Below are positions 50,996-60,254 of a DNA stretch of 64,000 bases, piece by piece. The position numbers and the translations under genes were made by a program. The DNA comes from Halomicrococcus gelatinilyticus (GTDB taxonomy: Archaea > Halobacteriota > Halobacteria > Halobacteriales > Haladaptataceae): NCBI GenBank assembly GCA_024227995.1, contig CP100466.1, forward strand, positions 310,001-374,000, written 5' to 3'. The first letter of the stretch is position 1, and each line of letters begins with the position of its first letter. Below the pieces are notes generated by a model. The model was not told the DNA's origin. It did not search any database and worked only from the letters and a program-made list of their open reading frames with translations.

Positions 50996-52195
50996 ATGTC
51001 GAGCGAACAAACGGAACGCGAGGCACCGACGCGGCGTGATTACATCAGGTACGGCGGCGCGGTCGTCGCTGGCGGCTTCTTCGCGGGCTGTTCGAGCGAC
51101 AACTCCACGCCCGGGACCGATTCGACAGACACTGGCGCTGCTACTTCGACGGAGACCAGGACGACGACGGAAGGTGAATCCTCCACCGTCGAGATGGCGC
51201 CAGTCGGGGAGGTCACCTTCGAGTCGACCCCCCGGACGTGGCTCCCCTACGGTGGTGACTACGCCGACATGGGGGTCGCCCTCGGTCGAGCAGACGGGAT
51301 GCTTGGCATCGGACAGGCCGGCGAGTACTACACTGACCCCTACGAGGAACTGCCTGGTGTGAGCGTCGACGAGGACGAGATAGCGGCGAACGACCTCGTC
51401 GAGGCCGGGATGTCCAAAGAGCTATTCTACGAGCTCGACAGCGACGTCCACGTCATCGATCCGGGGATGCTGCGCAACTGGTTCGACTGGAGCGACGGCG
51501 ACATCAGGGAGATCCGCGAAAACGTGGCGCCGTTCCTCGGCAACATGATATTCCGGCGGTCCGATAGCTGGCACGACTACCGGTACTACACGCTCTATCA
51601 GGCCTTCGAGAAGATGGCCGCGCTCTTCGGAGAACGCGACCGCTTCGAGGCCCTGAAATCACTCCACGACGAGTTCATCGCCGACGTACAATCACGGCTG
51701 CCTCCTGCCGCCGAGCGACCGAACGTCTTTCTCACCTACGAGGGGAAGGACGAGCCAGAGACGTTCTCGCCGTACCGACTCAACGACGCGGGTACGAGCA
51801 AGAAACAGTGGAACGACCTCGGGGTCAGCGACGCGCTCGCCGGTACCGGTATCGAGAACCTGAGCACGGAAAACCGGGGCGAGCTCGACTACGAGAACCT
51901 GCTCACCATCGACCCGGACGTGCTTCTGATCCGGGGCCACGAGGACAAATCGGCCGCGGAGTTCCGGGACGTCGTCCTCGGATACATGGAAGAACACCCG
52001 GTAGCGAGCGAACTGACGGCCGTCCAGAACCGGCGGGTGTACCGGGGCGGATACCTCCGGCAGGGGCCGATCCACAACCTGTTCCTGACGGAACGCGCCG
52101 CGAAGCAACTCTACCCCGACGTCTTCGGCGAGGTAACCGCTGACGAACGACTGTTCGACCGCCAGCGAGTCGCCGACATCGTCAACGGGGCGTAG
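50996..52195 (+). CDS. Ferric-siderophore-type ABC substrate-binding lipoprotein (paralogue)
   Basis: The 399-residue protein is a paralogue of the one at 42419. A Tat lipobox RRDYIRYGGAVVAGGFFAGC gives the lipid cysteine at residue 32, then an Asp/Thr/Ser tether leads to the class III binding fold (VEMAPVGEVTFESTPRTWL to the end). Shared blocks such as SKELFYELD, HVIDP and YRYYTLYQAFEK show that both bind similar ligands, though the ligand-contact stretches differ. There is no permease or ATPase nearby. It is transcribed from an iron-box promoter, so it serves iron uptake. Confidence 0.88.
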   Translation: MSSEQTEREAPTRRDYIRYGGAVVAGGFFAGCSSDNSTPGTDSTDTGAATSTETRTTTEGESSTVEMAPVGEVTFESTPRTWLPYGGDYADMGVALGRADGMLGIGQAGEYYTDPYEELPGVSVDEDEIAANDLVEAGMSKELFYELDSDVHVIDPGMLRNWFDWSDGDIREIRENVAPFLGNMIFRRSDSWHDYRYYTLYQAFEKMAALFGERDRFEALKSLHDEFIADVQSRLPPAAERPNVFLTYEGKDEPETFSPYRLNDAGTSKKQWNDLGVSDALAGTGIENLSTENRGELDYENLLTIDPDVLLIRGHEDKSAAEFRDVVLGYMEEHPVASELTAVQNRRVYRGGYLRQGPIHNLFLTERAAKQLYPDVFGEVTADERLFDRQRVADIVNGA

Positions 52196-52272
52196 TCTAC
52201 GACGTAGTTCGCTTCGCTCGCTCCTCGAGGCCGGGGCCCCCTCGAATCACGTCGACTGGGAGAGGACCAGGC

Positions 52273-52650
52273 TCACCCCGCCGTCCCGACGACGTCGTCC
52301 TCGGGTTGCCACAGCGAGTACGGTCCCGTCCCGAGCGCGACGATACCGAGCGACCCCAGCAGGACGACGACGTTGAGCGGGTTCACGCCGGCGGTGGCGA
52401 TGGCGACGACCATGACGACGGCGAGCGCGGCCGCGGCGACCCGACCGGCGAAGCCGAGCACGAGCATGACGAGCGCCGCCACCTCGACGGCTCCCACGAG
52501 CACGACGGTCAACTCGGGTGCGGGAAGCCCGAGACTCGCGAAGAAGTCGACCTGGCCGCGGTAGTCGAGGAACTTGCCCGTCGCCGGTGTGGCGACGACT
52601 ATCGCGACTACCGCCCGGAGGACGAGCGGAAGAAAACGTGTCGCCACCAT
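52273..52650 (-). CDS. DoxX-family membrane protein
   Basis: The 125-residue four-helix protein matches DoxX. LRAVVAIVVATPATGKFLDY and FFASLGLPAPELTVVLVGAV are the first half, and EVAALVMLVLGFAGRVAAAA the third helix. DoxX proteins are linked to quinone-dependent oxidation or redox balance, with few tested. The start is at ATG 52650, immediately after the stop of the upstream aldo-keto reductase, so the two form an operon. The C-terminal tail (SLWQPEDDVVGTAG) is polar. Confidence 0.85.
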   Translation of the reverse strand: MVATRFLPLVLRAVVAIVVATPATGKFLDYRGQVDFFASLGLPAPELTVVLVGAVEVAALVMLVLGFAGRVAAAALAVVMVVAIATAGVNPLNVVVLLGSLGIVALGTGPYSLWQPEDDVVGTAG

Positions 52651-53469
52651 CTACACCCCCAGTCTCCCGCGCAGCATCGACACGCCGGTCCGGACGCGCG
52701 ACGGCCGCTCGACGAGCGCCATCTCCGTCTCCGTCAGGGAGAAGTCGAACACGTCCAGATTCTGTTCCAGGTGGTCGCGCGACGTCGCCTTCGGGATGGC
52801 CACCACGCCGTCGTGCTGGACGACCCAGCGCAGTGCGACCTGGGCGGGGGTCTTACCGTACTTGCGCCCGATCTGGGTCAGGACGTGGTCGTCGACGAGG
52901 CCGCCGTGGGCGAGCGGGCTGTACGCCGTCAGCAGCACGTCCGCCTCGCGACAGTAGTCGAGCAGTTCCGTCTGCGGGTTGAACGGGTGGAACTGCACCT
53001 GGTCGGCGACGGCGGGTGCCCGCGAGACCCTGCGGGCCGTCTGCAACTGGTCGCGGTCGAAGTTGCTCACCCCGACGTGGCGGGTCGCGCCCTCGTCGCG
53101 CAGGTCCGACAGCGCACCCATCACCTCCGCCGTCGACGCGAGCGGGTTCGGCCAGTGTATCAGCAGCAGGTCGACGTAGTCGGTGCCGAGTCGCGCGAGG
53201 CTCTCGTGCACCGACCCGCGGATGGCGTCCGCGCTGCGGTGCATCGGCCGGACCTTCGTCGTCAGGAACACCTCCTCGCGGTCGACGTCGGCGGCGGCGA
53301 TCGCCCGGCCGACGTCGCGTTCGTTGTCGTACGCCTGTGCGGTGTCGACGTGCCGGTAGCCGAGCGCCAGCGCCGTAGCCACTGCGTTCCGGCAGGTTCG
53401 CCCGCTGGTCCGCCAGGTCCCCAGCCCCACGACCGGCACATCCTGGCCGTCGACCGTCTCGTACTCCAT
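52651..53469 (-). CDS. Aldo-keto reductase
   Basis: The 272-residue NADPH-dependent reductase shows the catalytic tetrad: Asp and Tyr in YRHVDTAQAYDNERDVG, Lys in VFLTTKVRPMH, and His in DLLLIHWPNPLAST. The cofactor loop near the end is VVAIPKATSRDHLEQNLDVF. It reduces aldehydes or ketones. The ATG at 53469 gives MEYETVDGQDVPVVGLGTW, the normal N-terminus. Its stop abuts the DoxX start with no gap, so a shared redox function is likely. The real substrate is unknown. Confidence 0.9.
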   Translation of the reverse strand: MEYETVDGQDVPVVGLGTWRTSGRTCRNAVATALALGYRHVDTAQAYDNERDVGRAIAAADVDREEVFLTTKVRPMHRSADAIRGSVHESLARLGTDYVDLLLIHWPNPLASTAEVMGALSDLRDEGATRHVGVSNFDRDQLQTARRVSRAPAVADQVQFHPFNPQTELLDYCREADVLLTAYSPLAHGGLVDDHVLTQIGRKYGKTPAQVALRWVVQHDGVVAIPKATSRDHLEQNLDVFDFSLTETEMALVERPSRVRTGVSMLRGRLGV

Positions 53470-53684
53470 ACGTCGGGAGTCGACGCGGACCGACAAATAG
53501 CGAGTGGCGGCTGTGCCGAGGAGCCGTCAGTGCGCGGTGAAGGGTGCGCCACCGCACACACCCTCGTCCGACGCCGCAGCTACAGCGCCAGTCACCGCAC
53601 CTTCAGCACCCCGCACACCCACAGCGTTCGCGTCGCCGGTCGGGCCGCGCTCCTTATTCTGCTCGCGCACCAACAGGTGACAGG

Positions 53685-54341
53685 ATGTCCGTCATCGCCA
53701 CGTTCTACCTCGAAACCCCGGTCCTCCGGCGAGCCCTGCGGGACGTCCCCGACATCTCCGTCTCCGTCGAACAGCAGACCGCGACGGACGCGTCGGCGAC
53801 GACGATGGTCTTCTGGGCGAGCGACGGCGACTTCGCGGCGTTCGAGGACGGTCTCGACGCCGACCCGACGGTGACGGACCCGACGCTCCTCGCCGACGTC
53901 GACGGGACGCGGCTGTACCAGGTGCGGCTGACGGAGGAAGGCGAGGAGGTCGTCACCTACCAGAGCTGGGCGAACCTCGGCGCGGTCTTCCTCTCGTCGG
54001 AGCGGGCGGGCGACGGCTGGCAGGTCCAGCTCCGGTTCCCCGACCAGGAGAGCGTCCAGGAGTACGTCTCGTTCTGCCGGGAGAACGGCCTCACGCTGGA
54101 GCTCGAACAGATACACAGCGCCGACAGTCGCGGCCGCGACGCGCTCCCACTCACCGACCTCCAGCGCGAGACGCTGCTCACCGCGGTCGAGATGGGGTAC
54201 TTCTCGGTGCCCCGCGAGGCCTCGGCGGAGGACCTGGCCGAGCGCCTCGACGTCTCCCACCAGGCCGTCTCGGAGCGGCTTCGACGCGGTACCGAAGCGC
54301 TCGTCACCGCCACCATCGGCGAACCGGCGGACGCCGAGTGA
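53685..54341 (+). CDS. Bacterio-opsin activator-type HTH_10 regulator
   Basis: The 218-residue protein has an N-terminal sensory-like domain (MSVIATFYLETPVLRRALRD to about residue 155) and a C-terminal HTH_10 with LTDLQRETLLTAVEMGYFSV then EDLAERLDVSHQAVSERLRRG. It is divergent from the aldo-keto reductase-DoxX operon. It may regulate that operon, though this is only positional. The start is the ATG at 53685; the upstream extension in frame is not acidic. Confidence 0.88.
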   Translation: MSVIATFYLETPVLRRALRDVPDISVSVEQQTATDASATTMVFWASDGDFAAFEDGLDADPTVTDPTLLADVDGTRLYQVRLTEEGEEVVTYQSWANLGAVFLSSERAGDGWQVQLRFPDQESVQEYVSFCRENGLTLELEQIHSADSRGRDALPLTDLQRETLLTAVEMGYFSVPREASAEDLAERLDVSHQAVSERLRRGTEALVTATIGEPADAE

Positions 54342-54443
54342 GGTGGAACGTGGTGCTCCGGTGCCACGAGTCGCGGTCGTGAGGACTGCTGGCAGAGCAG
54401 GACGGGAGGGAGCGGGGCGGGGCGACTCCGGTCACGCCAGTCC

Positions 54444-54728
54444 TCACGCGGGGGCTTTCCTCGGACCGGCCGACGGTTGCGTCGGGAACGTCGTCCGCCT
54501 GCGGACGCCGACAGCACTACTGACCCACCCGGTCGGCCGGTCCCCGACCGTCCAGGCGACCAGTTGCGCGTCCGATGCGTGGTCGCCATCCCCGTGCTGG
54601 GCGGGACCGTACGCCTCCCGAACGGCCACCCCGGGGGTCGACGGCCGTTCGTGCCGTCGCTGGCCGTACATCTCGCGCAGGTCGTCGACCGGGTCGGCGG
54701 CGTCATCCGGGAGCTGGACGTCCTTCAT
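54444..54728 (-). CDS. Possible small acidic protein
   Basis: ATG 54728 opens a 94-residue frame whose first part is halophilic: MKDVQLPDDAADPVDDLREM. The C-terminal third is richer in Arg and Pro. I do not recognise a family, and the start has no clear promoter. It could be real, or it could be a chance frame in the gap between the Bat-like gene and the zinc-ribbon membrane-protein genes. Confidence 0.4.
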   Translation of the reverse strand: MKDVQLPDDAADPVDDLREMYGQRRHERPSTPGVAVREAYGPAQHGDGDHASDAQLVAWTVGDRPTGWVSSAVGVRRRTTFPTQPSAGPRKAPA

Positions 54729-54831
54729 GGGAGCAGACGTAGTTCGGCTATCCGCAAGACGTCGTCCCCTGGTAGCGCAAGCCCCCCAAGTAGGGTACGA
54801 AGCGGGACGGCAGACCCCCGTCGACCGGCGG

Positions 54832-55149
54832 TCAGTCCAGGCTGTCCAGACAGTCCCCGCAGTAGTCGGCGTAGCGCGGGTTCGGCTGGCCACAGTCCGG
54901 ACAGCGCACGGTGCCGACGTCGCTCGACGCGACGGAGTCCGCGGCGGGCCCGCCACCGACGGCCGTGCGGAAGAAGCGTTCGGGGATCGGCCCGTCGGAG
55001 AACCGGCCGGACTCTCCGTTCAACGTGCGGTTGACGAGGTTGTCGTTGCGAAGGGCCATCAGCCCTCGCCAGAGGCCGAGAAACAGAATCGTCGGCGCGA
55101 CGACGAGCACGCCCGCGACGACGAGGCGGAATACGATTTCGGCGTTCAC
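54832..55149 (-). CDS. Membrane protein with C-terminal zinc ribbon
   Basis: The 105-residue protein has one N-terminal helix (VFRLVVAGVLVVAPTILFLG, residues 6-25), then a soluble middle, and ends with a zinc ribbon VRCPDCGQPNPRYADYCGDC. The gene lies 51 bases after the next zinc-ribbon membrane-protein gene on the same strand, so they may share a transcript. The function is unknown; such proteins are common in haloarchaea. The start at ATG 55149 lies near TTCTTTTAG-like promoter sequence. Confidence 0.7.
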   Translation of the reverse strand: MNAEIVFRLVVAGVLVVAPTILFLGLWRGLMALRNDNLVNRTLNGESGRFSDGPIPERFFRTAVGGGPAADSVASSDVGTVRCPDCGQPNPRYADYCGDCLDSLD

Positions 55150-55200
55150 AGACGGACGTATACGCTGAACGGTTAATTCTTTTAGGAATCGCGACCGCGG

Positions 55201-55557
55201 TCACCACTCCTCGTCGCTGGCGACCGGGTCGCGCGTCTCGCAGTGCGGACAGCGGTTCCGGTAGCGCTCCAGGTCGGTGCCGCAGTAGCGACACGTGTAC
55301 TCGCCGTCAGGCACCGACGTGCCGGACGCACCGCGGCGGTCGAACGCGCCGGCCCGGAACGCCAGTACGCCGCCGACGATGGCGAGGCCTGCGACGACCG
55401 CGACGACGACCGGTCCGCCGACCCCGTCGGGGACGACCTGCGTCCCGCCGAGGCCGCCGCCCCGGAGGAAGCGTCCGCCGGTGGACAGCACGACGAGCAA
55501 CAGCAGGAGTCGGACGAGACGGCGCCTGCCCGGCCCCCGGTTTCCCCTCGGTTGCAT
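55201..55557 (-). CDS. Membrane protein with C-terminal zinc ribbon
   Basis: The 118-residue protein has two helices (residues about 13-28 and 48-70). The ribbon YTCRYCGTDLERYRNRCPHC near the end has two CxxC pairs, with the C-terminus acidic (ASDEEW). The N-terminal MQPRGNRGPGRRRLVRLL is basic, placing the ribbon inside or outside according to topology. It is next to another helix-plus-ribbon protein, so the two may be a paralogous pair. No function is known. Confidence 0.7.
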   Translation of the reverse strand: MQPRGNRGPGRRRLVRLLLLLVVLSTGGRFLRGGGLGGTQVVPDGVGGPVVVAVVAGLAIVGGVLAFRAGAFDRRGASGTSVPDGEYTCRYCGTDLERYRNRCPHCETRDPVASDEEW

Positions 55558-55600
55558 GGTCGTGCTCGGGGTCGAGCGAAGATAAGGCTTCGGCGGCGGC

Positions 55601-57007
55601 CTACGCCAGTTCGGCGAAGAACCGCCCGTGGAAGTCGAACGGGACGGCGTGGGGAAGGGGTGCGCGGGCCAGTTCGGAGAACGAGTCGCCGTCGAGGACG
55701 ACGAGGACCGACCGCCCGGCGTCGTCGTCGAGCGCGACGGTGAGCACGACGCCGTCGTCCTCGGCCGTGCCGTCGGGCCGCGGGACGAAGATGGGTTCGC
55801 TGAAGTGGTCCCCCGCGGCAGCGAACGTGCGTGCCGACCCGGAGACGGTGTCTATCTTCGTCACCGACCGCGGCCACTCGGTCACCGGCTGGTCGGTCCC
55901 CTGTGCGTACACGTACCGGTGCTCGCGACACCACCGCGCAGGCGAGACGGTCGGGAGCGCGGTCCCGTCGTAGATCGTCCGGCGGTCGACGGCGGCGTCG
56001 GCCGTCCCCAGGTGGACGCGGAACCGCTCGAGACGACCGCCGAAGGCGTCGAGGTCGCCGGCGCGGAGCGCGTCGAGGTAGAGGTGGTCGATGGACGCCG
56101 CGTCGGGGACGGTCTCGAGGTCGATGACGAGGTCGTCGTCGTCCTCGAAGGCGTTGGCGTGGTGGAACCCGAAGAAGGGCTCCGTCCGCGGCTGTGCGAC
56201 CAGCTCGCCGGTGTCGCGCTCGAGGACGAGGAATCGCGTGCCGCGCTCGGGTCGCCACTCGTAGTTGTCGACGAACGGCCCCTGCTTGCCGGGACGGAGG
56301 AAGTCCATCGGGTCGACGACGAACGGGAACTCGGTGAGCACGACGTAGTTCGGCGTCAGCGCGAAGCTGTGCATGTACGCGGGTTCGTCGACGGCGACGG
56401 AGCCGACGTGGTCGCGCTCGGTGGGCGACGCCATCGAGTAGACGTGGTACTCGCTCGACCGCCCGAACGCCGTCTCGAAGTTCACCATCTCGCCGGTCGC
56501 CGGGTCGCGGTTCATGTGCGCGCAGGCGAGTCGTCCCGCGGGTTCGGACCCGTCGTACTGGACGTGCCCGCGGGTCTCTAACGTGGCGGGGTCGAACTCG
56601 ACCCAGCGCGGCGTCTCGGTCAGCGCGAGATATCGGTCGCCGATCCGCTCGGCGATGACGTTCGCGTTGTCGTAGGGGTCGTCGAGGACGAACGCCTTCA
56701 GGCGCTCGCGGAGCGTCGTCTCGCCGGTTGCGAACCCGCCGTCGAACTCGCCGTCGCGGGCCGCCTCGTACGCCTCCGTCCGCAGGAAGCGGTTGCGGTA
56801 GGTGACCCCGTCGTCGAAGGTGAACTGGTGGAGCATAGCCAGCCCGTCGAACCAGTGGTCGACCGCCTCGTCGCCGAGTTCGAACGCGCCGGGACCGTTG
56901 CGGACGAGGCTCCCCGAGAGCCAGTCCGGAATCCGCCCCTCGACAGGTAGCTCGCCTGTGACCTCCTCCCTGAGCGAGTGGAATCCGAGCGGGGGCTGGG
57001 ACGACAT
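55601..57007 (-). CDS. Carotenoid cleavage oxygenase (RPE65 family)
   Basis: The 468-residue enzyme has the four iron-binding histidines of the family: His164 (ACAHMNRD), His213 (YMHSFAL), His282/283 (GFHHANAFED) and His460 (DFHGRFF). It begins NGPGAFELGDEAVDHWFDGL, the usual family start. It would cleave a carotenoid double bond to give aldehydes such as retinal. In haloarchaea beta-carotene-to-retinal conversion is usually done by Brp/Blh, so this may act on another polyene. The start is the ATG at 57007. It is a lone gene. Confidence 0.88.
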   Translation of the reverse strand: MSSQPPLGFHSLREEVTGELPVEGRIPDWLSGSLVRNGPGAFELGDEAVDHWFDGLAMLHQFTFDDGVTYRNRFLRTEAYEAARDGEFDGGFATGETTLRERLKAFVLDDPYDNANVIAERIGDRYLALTETPRWVEFDPATLETRGHVQYDGSEPAGRLACAHMNRDPATGEMVNFETAFGRSSEYHVYSMASPTERDHVGSVAVDEPAYMHSFALTPNYVVLTEFPFVVDPMDFLRPGKQGPFVDNYEWRPERGTRFLVLERDTGELVAQPRTEPFFGFHHANAFEDDDDLVIDLETVPDAASIDHLYLDALRAGDLDAFGGRLERFRVHLGTADAAVDRRTIYDGTALPTVSPARWCREHRYVYAQGTDQPVTEWPRSVTKIDTVSGSARTFAAAGDHFSEPIFVPRPDGTAEDDGVVLTVALDDDAGRSVLVVLDGDSFSELARAPLPHAVPFDFHGRFFAELA

Positions 57008-57097
57008 TCGTCCCTACGACCACCCGACGCCCCCTAATAGTTCGGGCGGCGCTCGTGGAGAAGGGGCGCTACGACGGACGCCCGCAGTGGCGACCGG

Positions 57098-57559
57098 TCA
57101 CTCCCCGTTCGACTCAGCGCCTGTCGTCCCCTCGCCGGACATCCGGACGGTCAACACCGGCACGTCGGAGGCCCGCACCACCTTTTCGGTGACGCTTCCG
57201 AGGAGGAACCGGCCAACTCCGGTGCGGCCGTGGGTCCCCATGACGACGAGGTCGACGTCGTGCTGGTCGCTGTAGTCGAGGATGGCCCGGTGGGGCGTTC
57301 CGCGGCCCACCACCGCCTCCGTCGTTCCGACGCCTGCGTCGTGAGCTGCGTCGACCACGTCGTCGATCGCTTGCTTCCCCTCGGTCTCGAGTTCACCGAG
57401 TATCTCACCGGTGTCGACGTCCATCGGTAGCGCCCGCGTGTCGACCACGTAGAGGACGTGCAGGACCGCGTCGAACGCCGCCGCGAGTTCGGCTGCCTCC
57501 TCGACCGCGCGTCGTGACCCCTCGCTCCCGTCTGTCGGCACCAGAATCTCCTCGTACAT
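57098..57559 (-). CDS. UspA-family universal stress protein
   Basis: The 153-residue single-domain protein has the ILVPTDGSEGSRRAVEEAAE start and the ATP-binding motif VVMGTHGRTGVGRFLLGSVT (G-x-x-G-x-x-x-x-x-x-x-x-x-G-S), so it is probably the nucleotide-binding type. The start at 57559 gives MYEEILVPTDGSEG. It is divergent from the methyltransferase gene at 57650. Stress response is the family role; the specific function is unknown. Confidence 0.92.
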   Translation of the reverse strand: MYEEILVPTDGSEGSRRAVEEAAELAAAFDAVLHVLYVVDTRALPMDVDTGEILGELETEGKQAIDDVVDAAHDAGVGTTEAVVGRGTPHRAILDYSDQHDVDLVVMGTHGRTGVGRFLLGSVTEKVVRASDVPVLTVRMSGEGTTGAESNGE

Positions 57560-57649
57560 ACCCTCACGTTCGTCCCGGCGACCCAAAACGGTTAGCCGGG
57601 GACCCGGAGCGATGCCCGGGCAGTCCGGTGCGACGGCGGCCGAACGCAT

Positions 57650-58369
57650 ATGTCGTCTCGAACCGACCGTGCGGCCGTGTCCGACGCCGCCGCTTCCGAC
57701 CCCTCGTCGGTGACGCGCGTGCGACGGTCGCCCGCCGAGGCCCAGGCGTGGTACTCGACGCTGAGCCGCTGGTACGGGACCGTCGCGACGCCGTTCGAGG
57801 CGGACGCGCTCGACGCCGGCCTGTCGCTGCTCGACGCCGCGCCGGGCGAGTGCGTCCTCGACGTCGGGACGGGGACCGGCGAGGCGATCGGCCCGCTGGC
57901 CGAGGCCGTCGGCGAGGACGGACGGGTCGTGGGCGTCGACATCGCCGCCGGCATGTGTCGCGTCGCGCGCGAGACGGTGGTCGCGGCGGGCGTCGCCGAC
58001 CGGGCGACGGTCGCCTGTGCCGACGCGAGGGGCCTGCCGCTACGGGACGGCACCGTCGACGCGATGCTGGCGAGTTTCACGCTCGAACTGTTCGACACGC
58101 CCGTGCTCGGGGACGTCCTCGACGAGTGGCAACGCGTTCTCGGGGACGACGGCCGGCTCTGCGTCGTCGCGCTCTCGAAGCGTCCGGAGACGGTCGCGGT
58201 ACGGGCGTACGAGCGGCTTCACGAGGCGTTCCCGCGCTACCTCGACTGCCGGCCCATCTACGTCCGGGCGACGCTGCGGGAGGCCGGATTCGAGGTGGAG
58301 ACGGCGCTCGACCTGCGCCTGTGGGGGCTGTCGGTCACGGTCGCGCTCGCCCGGCCGGCGTTCAGGTAG
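57650..58369 (+). CDS. UbiE/COQ5-like SAM-dependent methyltransferase
   Basis: The 239-residue protein has motif I CVLDVGTGTGEAIGPLAEAV at about residues 69-88, then VVGVDIAAGMCRVARETVVA and ACADARGLPLRDGTVDAMLA, which matches the UbiE type. The C-terminal part has LHEAFPRYLDCRPIYVRATL. It resembles methyltransferases of menaquinone or sterol-like substrates. The first 25 residues are disordered. The start is the ATG at 57650. No clear partner gene is adjacent. Confidence 0.85.
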   Translation: MSSRTDRAAVSDAAASDPSSVTRVRRSPAEAQAWYSTLSRWYGTVATPFEADALDAGLSLLDAAPGECVLDVGTGTGEAIGPLAEAVGEDGRVVGVDIAAGMCRVARETVVAAGVADRATVACADARGLPLRDGTVDAMLASFTLELFDTPVLGDVLDEWQRVLGDDGRLCVVALSKRPETVAVRAYERLHEAFPRYLDCRPIYVRATLREAGFEVETALDLRLWGLSVTVALARPAFR

Positions 58370-58484
58370 GTCCCGTCCGAAGTCCGGGCAGGTGAGTCGT
58401 CTCGCGGTCACGCCCCGAGGGAGTCACCTCAACGGCCGATAGACCGGAACATCCGTTCCGATACCGATGAGGAGACGGCCGGTA

Positions 58485-60254
58485 CTACGCCGGAACCGTC
58501 ACCTTCGCAGCGGTCTGTCGCTCGAGTTCGGTCTGACGCCAGTGTTCGAGCGTCGTGAGTGCCGAGATCACCGCGACGTTGTCCGTCTCACCGTCGAGGT
58601 GAGCCTCCTGATAGTCACGGACCACGTCGCCGTCGAACAGGTCGCGGTCGCAGACGGCATCGAGCAGGCCGTTCAGGAACGAGTTCATCCGGCGATCGTC
58701 TCGATACCACTTGCCCTGCATCGTCTCTCTCGTGTCGAGCAGTCGCTTTTTCGCCTGTTTCGCAGTGAATCCGATCCCGTGCGCAACTTTCGAGGTCGCG
58801 GGTCCGAACCCGGTCCGGTCGTACGGAATCCGGTTGAGGTCGCCGCCGACGGTGCGCATGACCTCGAGCTTCAGCGGTGAGATACCGCAGGGAATCCTTC
58901 CGTTCGTGAAGGGAACGGTCGGTCGCTGATACGATTCTACTGGTAGTTTTGCGAGATGGTCGAGTAGTGGGCCGTGAGCGAACGGAACTCTCGTGCCGGC
59001 CTGGCTTCGATAGAGTTTGTTTCCACGGAAGTGCCTGTTCGCGTACAGCTGCCAGTTGACGTCGAGGAGTCTCGATTTATCGTTCCGGAACGGACTGCGT
59101 TCCAGCAACGTTTCGAACGATCGCTTCGGTTCGACGTCCTCGGTCAACAACGCCCGAACGTCCTGTGCCGACAGTTGCCGCTTCAGGTCGTACAGCGTCT
59201 CGAGCGGCGAGTCCCACTGGAACGCGGAGTAGTTCTCGCCGAAGAACTCCCCCTGTGCACACGCTTCGAAGATCACGTCCGCATTCGACGAGACGTCCTT
59301 CATCGCTGCAGGGAGATTGACGTAGTACGACCACTGGTTCATCCCATCCGTGAGCCCGACGCCCTTCTGGATCGCATCGACACAGCCATCAGCCGTGTAC
59401 TCGCTCACGTAGTGCGGAATATCGAGTCGCTCGGCAACCTGCCGTGCACCAGCACAGTCTTTCCCCCAGTGGGAGCCGTACGTGAACGCAGTGAAGGACT
59501 CGACTTCGTCGGTAACGACCGATGCCATGGTCCGACTGTCCAGCCCACTCGAGAGCCAGAGGCCAAGGTCGCCATCGACCGTCTCGACCAGTTTCTCGAC
59601 GCTCTCCCGATAGTGGTCGACCGTCCGCTCGACGTAGCCCTCTGCCGGCGCTGTTCCGAACCCTGGCGTCCAGTACCGTTCTTTCGAAATCACACCGTCC
59701 CTGTATCGAAGATAGCTGCCAGGCTCGAGCGACTCGATCTCGTCGACGAGCGTCTTTCGACCGAGGACGGCACCAGTCAGGAGGAGATCGCCGATGGCCT
59801 GGGTGTTCAGTCGAACGTCGTGCAGTTGCGTGAGCAGCGCTTTCAACTCCGATGCGAACAGAAATCCCCCATCCGTCGTGTAATAACACGGCCGGGTCGC
59901 TGATTTATCGGTCGCGACGATCGCTGAACCTCGCTGATCGACGCATGCGATCAGGAATGGACCAGACAGCCTGGGAAGAATCGCATCCGGACGGTCGAGG
60001 ACCGCCCGAAAGACGTCGGCGGTACTCATGCCAAGTGCTTCTCGGTTCGAAATCACCCCGTGGAGAACCCCACCTCGACTGTTCGCAGTCCAGACGGTGT
60101 GCGCGTTCGGGTCTTTCTCCCCGTGATTGACGGACGCAAGGCCGTACGTTCGCCCCAGAACGTCGTCGGTCTCGTACCAGCGTTCGTGCATCATCGAGTC
60201 CGACATCGCCTCGAGACTACGCCTATCGACCGTCCCACCGGCTATACCGGGCAT
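58485..60254 (-). CDS. Asparagine synthetase-like protein without the N-terminal cysteine
   Basis: The 589-residue protein has a glutamine-amidotransferase-like N-terminal domain and an AsnB-type synthetase domain. The protein starts MPGIAGG, where glutamine-using enzymes start M-C-G-I-A-G, so the catalytic cysteine is absent. The PP-loop DGDLGLWLSSGLDSRTMASV (S-S-G-L-D-S) is intact for ATP use. Beta-lactam synthetase-like relatives share the cysteine loss. I infer an amide- or ester-forming ligase using ammonia or another nucleophile. The start is the ATG at 60254. It is a lone gene. Confidence 0.8.
   Translation of the reverse strand: MPGIAGGTVDRRSLEAMSDSMMHERWYETDDVLGRTYGLASVNHGEKDPNAHTVWTANSRGGVLHGVISNREALGMSTADVFRAVLDRPDAILPRLSGPFLIACVDQRGSAIVATDKSATRPCYYTTDGGFLFASELKALLTQLHDVRLNTQAIGDLLLTGAVLGRKTLVDEIESLEPGSYLRYRDGVISKERYWTPGFGTAPAEGYVERTVDHYRESVEKLVETVDGDLGLWLSSGLDSRTMASVVTDEVESFTAFTYGSHWGKDCAGARQVAERLDIPHYVSEYTADGCVDAIQKGVGLTDGMNQWSYYVNLPAAMKDVSSNADVIFEACAQGEFFGENYSAFQWDSPLETLYDLKRQLSAQDVRALLTEDVEPKRSFETLLERSPFRNDKSRLLDVNWQLYANRHFRGNKLYRSQAGTRVPFAHGPLLDHLAKLPVESYQRPTVPFTNGRIPCGISPLKLEVMRTVGGDLNRIPYDRTGFGPATSKVAHGIGFTAKQAKKRLLDTRETMQGKWYRDDRRMNSFLNGLLDAVCDRDLFDGDVVRDYQEAHLDGETDNVAVISALTTLEHWRQTELERQTAAKVTVPA

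Noticed and set aside
53544..53684. Upstream extension of the Bat-like regulator
   Set aside because: The added 47 residues are Arg/His/Pro-rich and cover the promoter; the ATG at 53685 fits the family.
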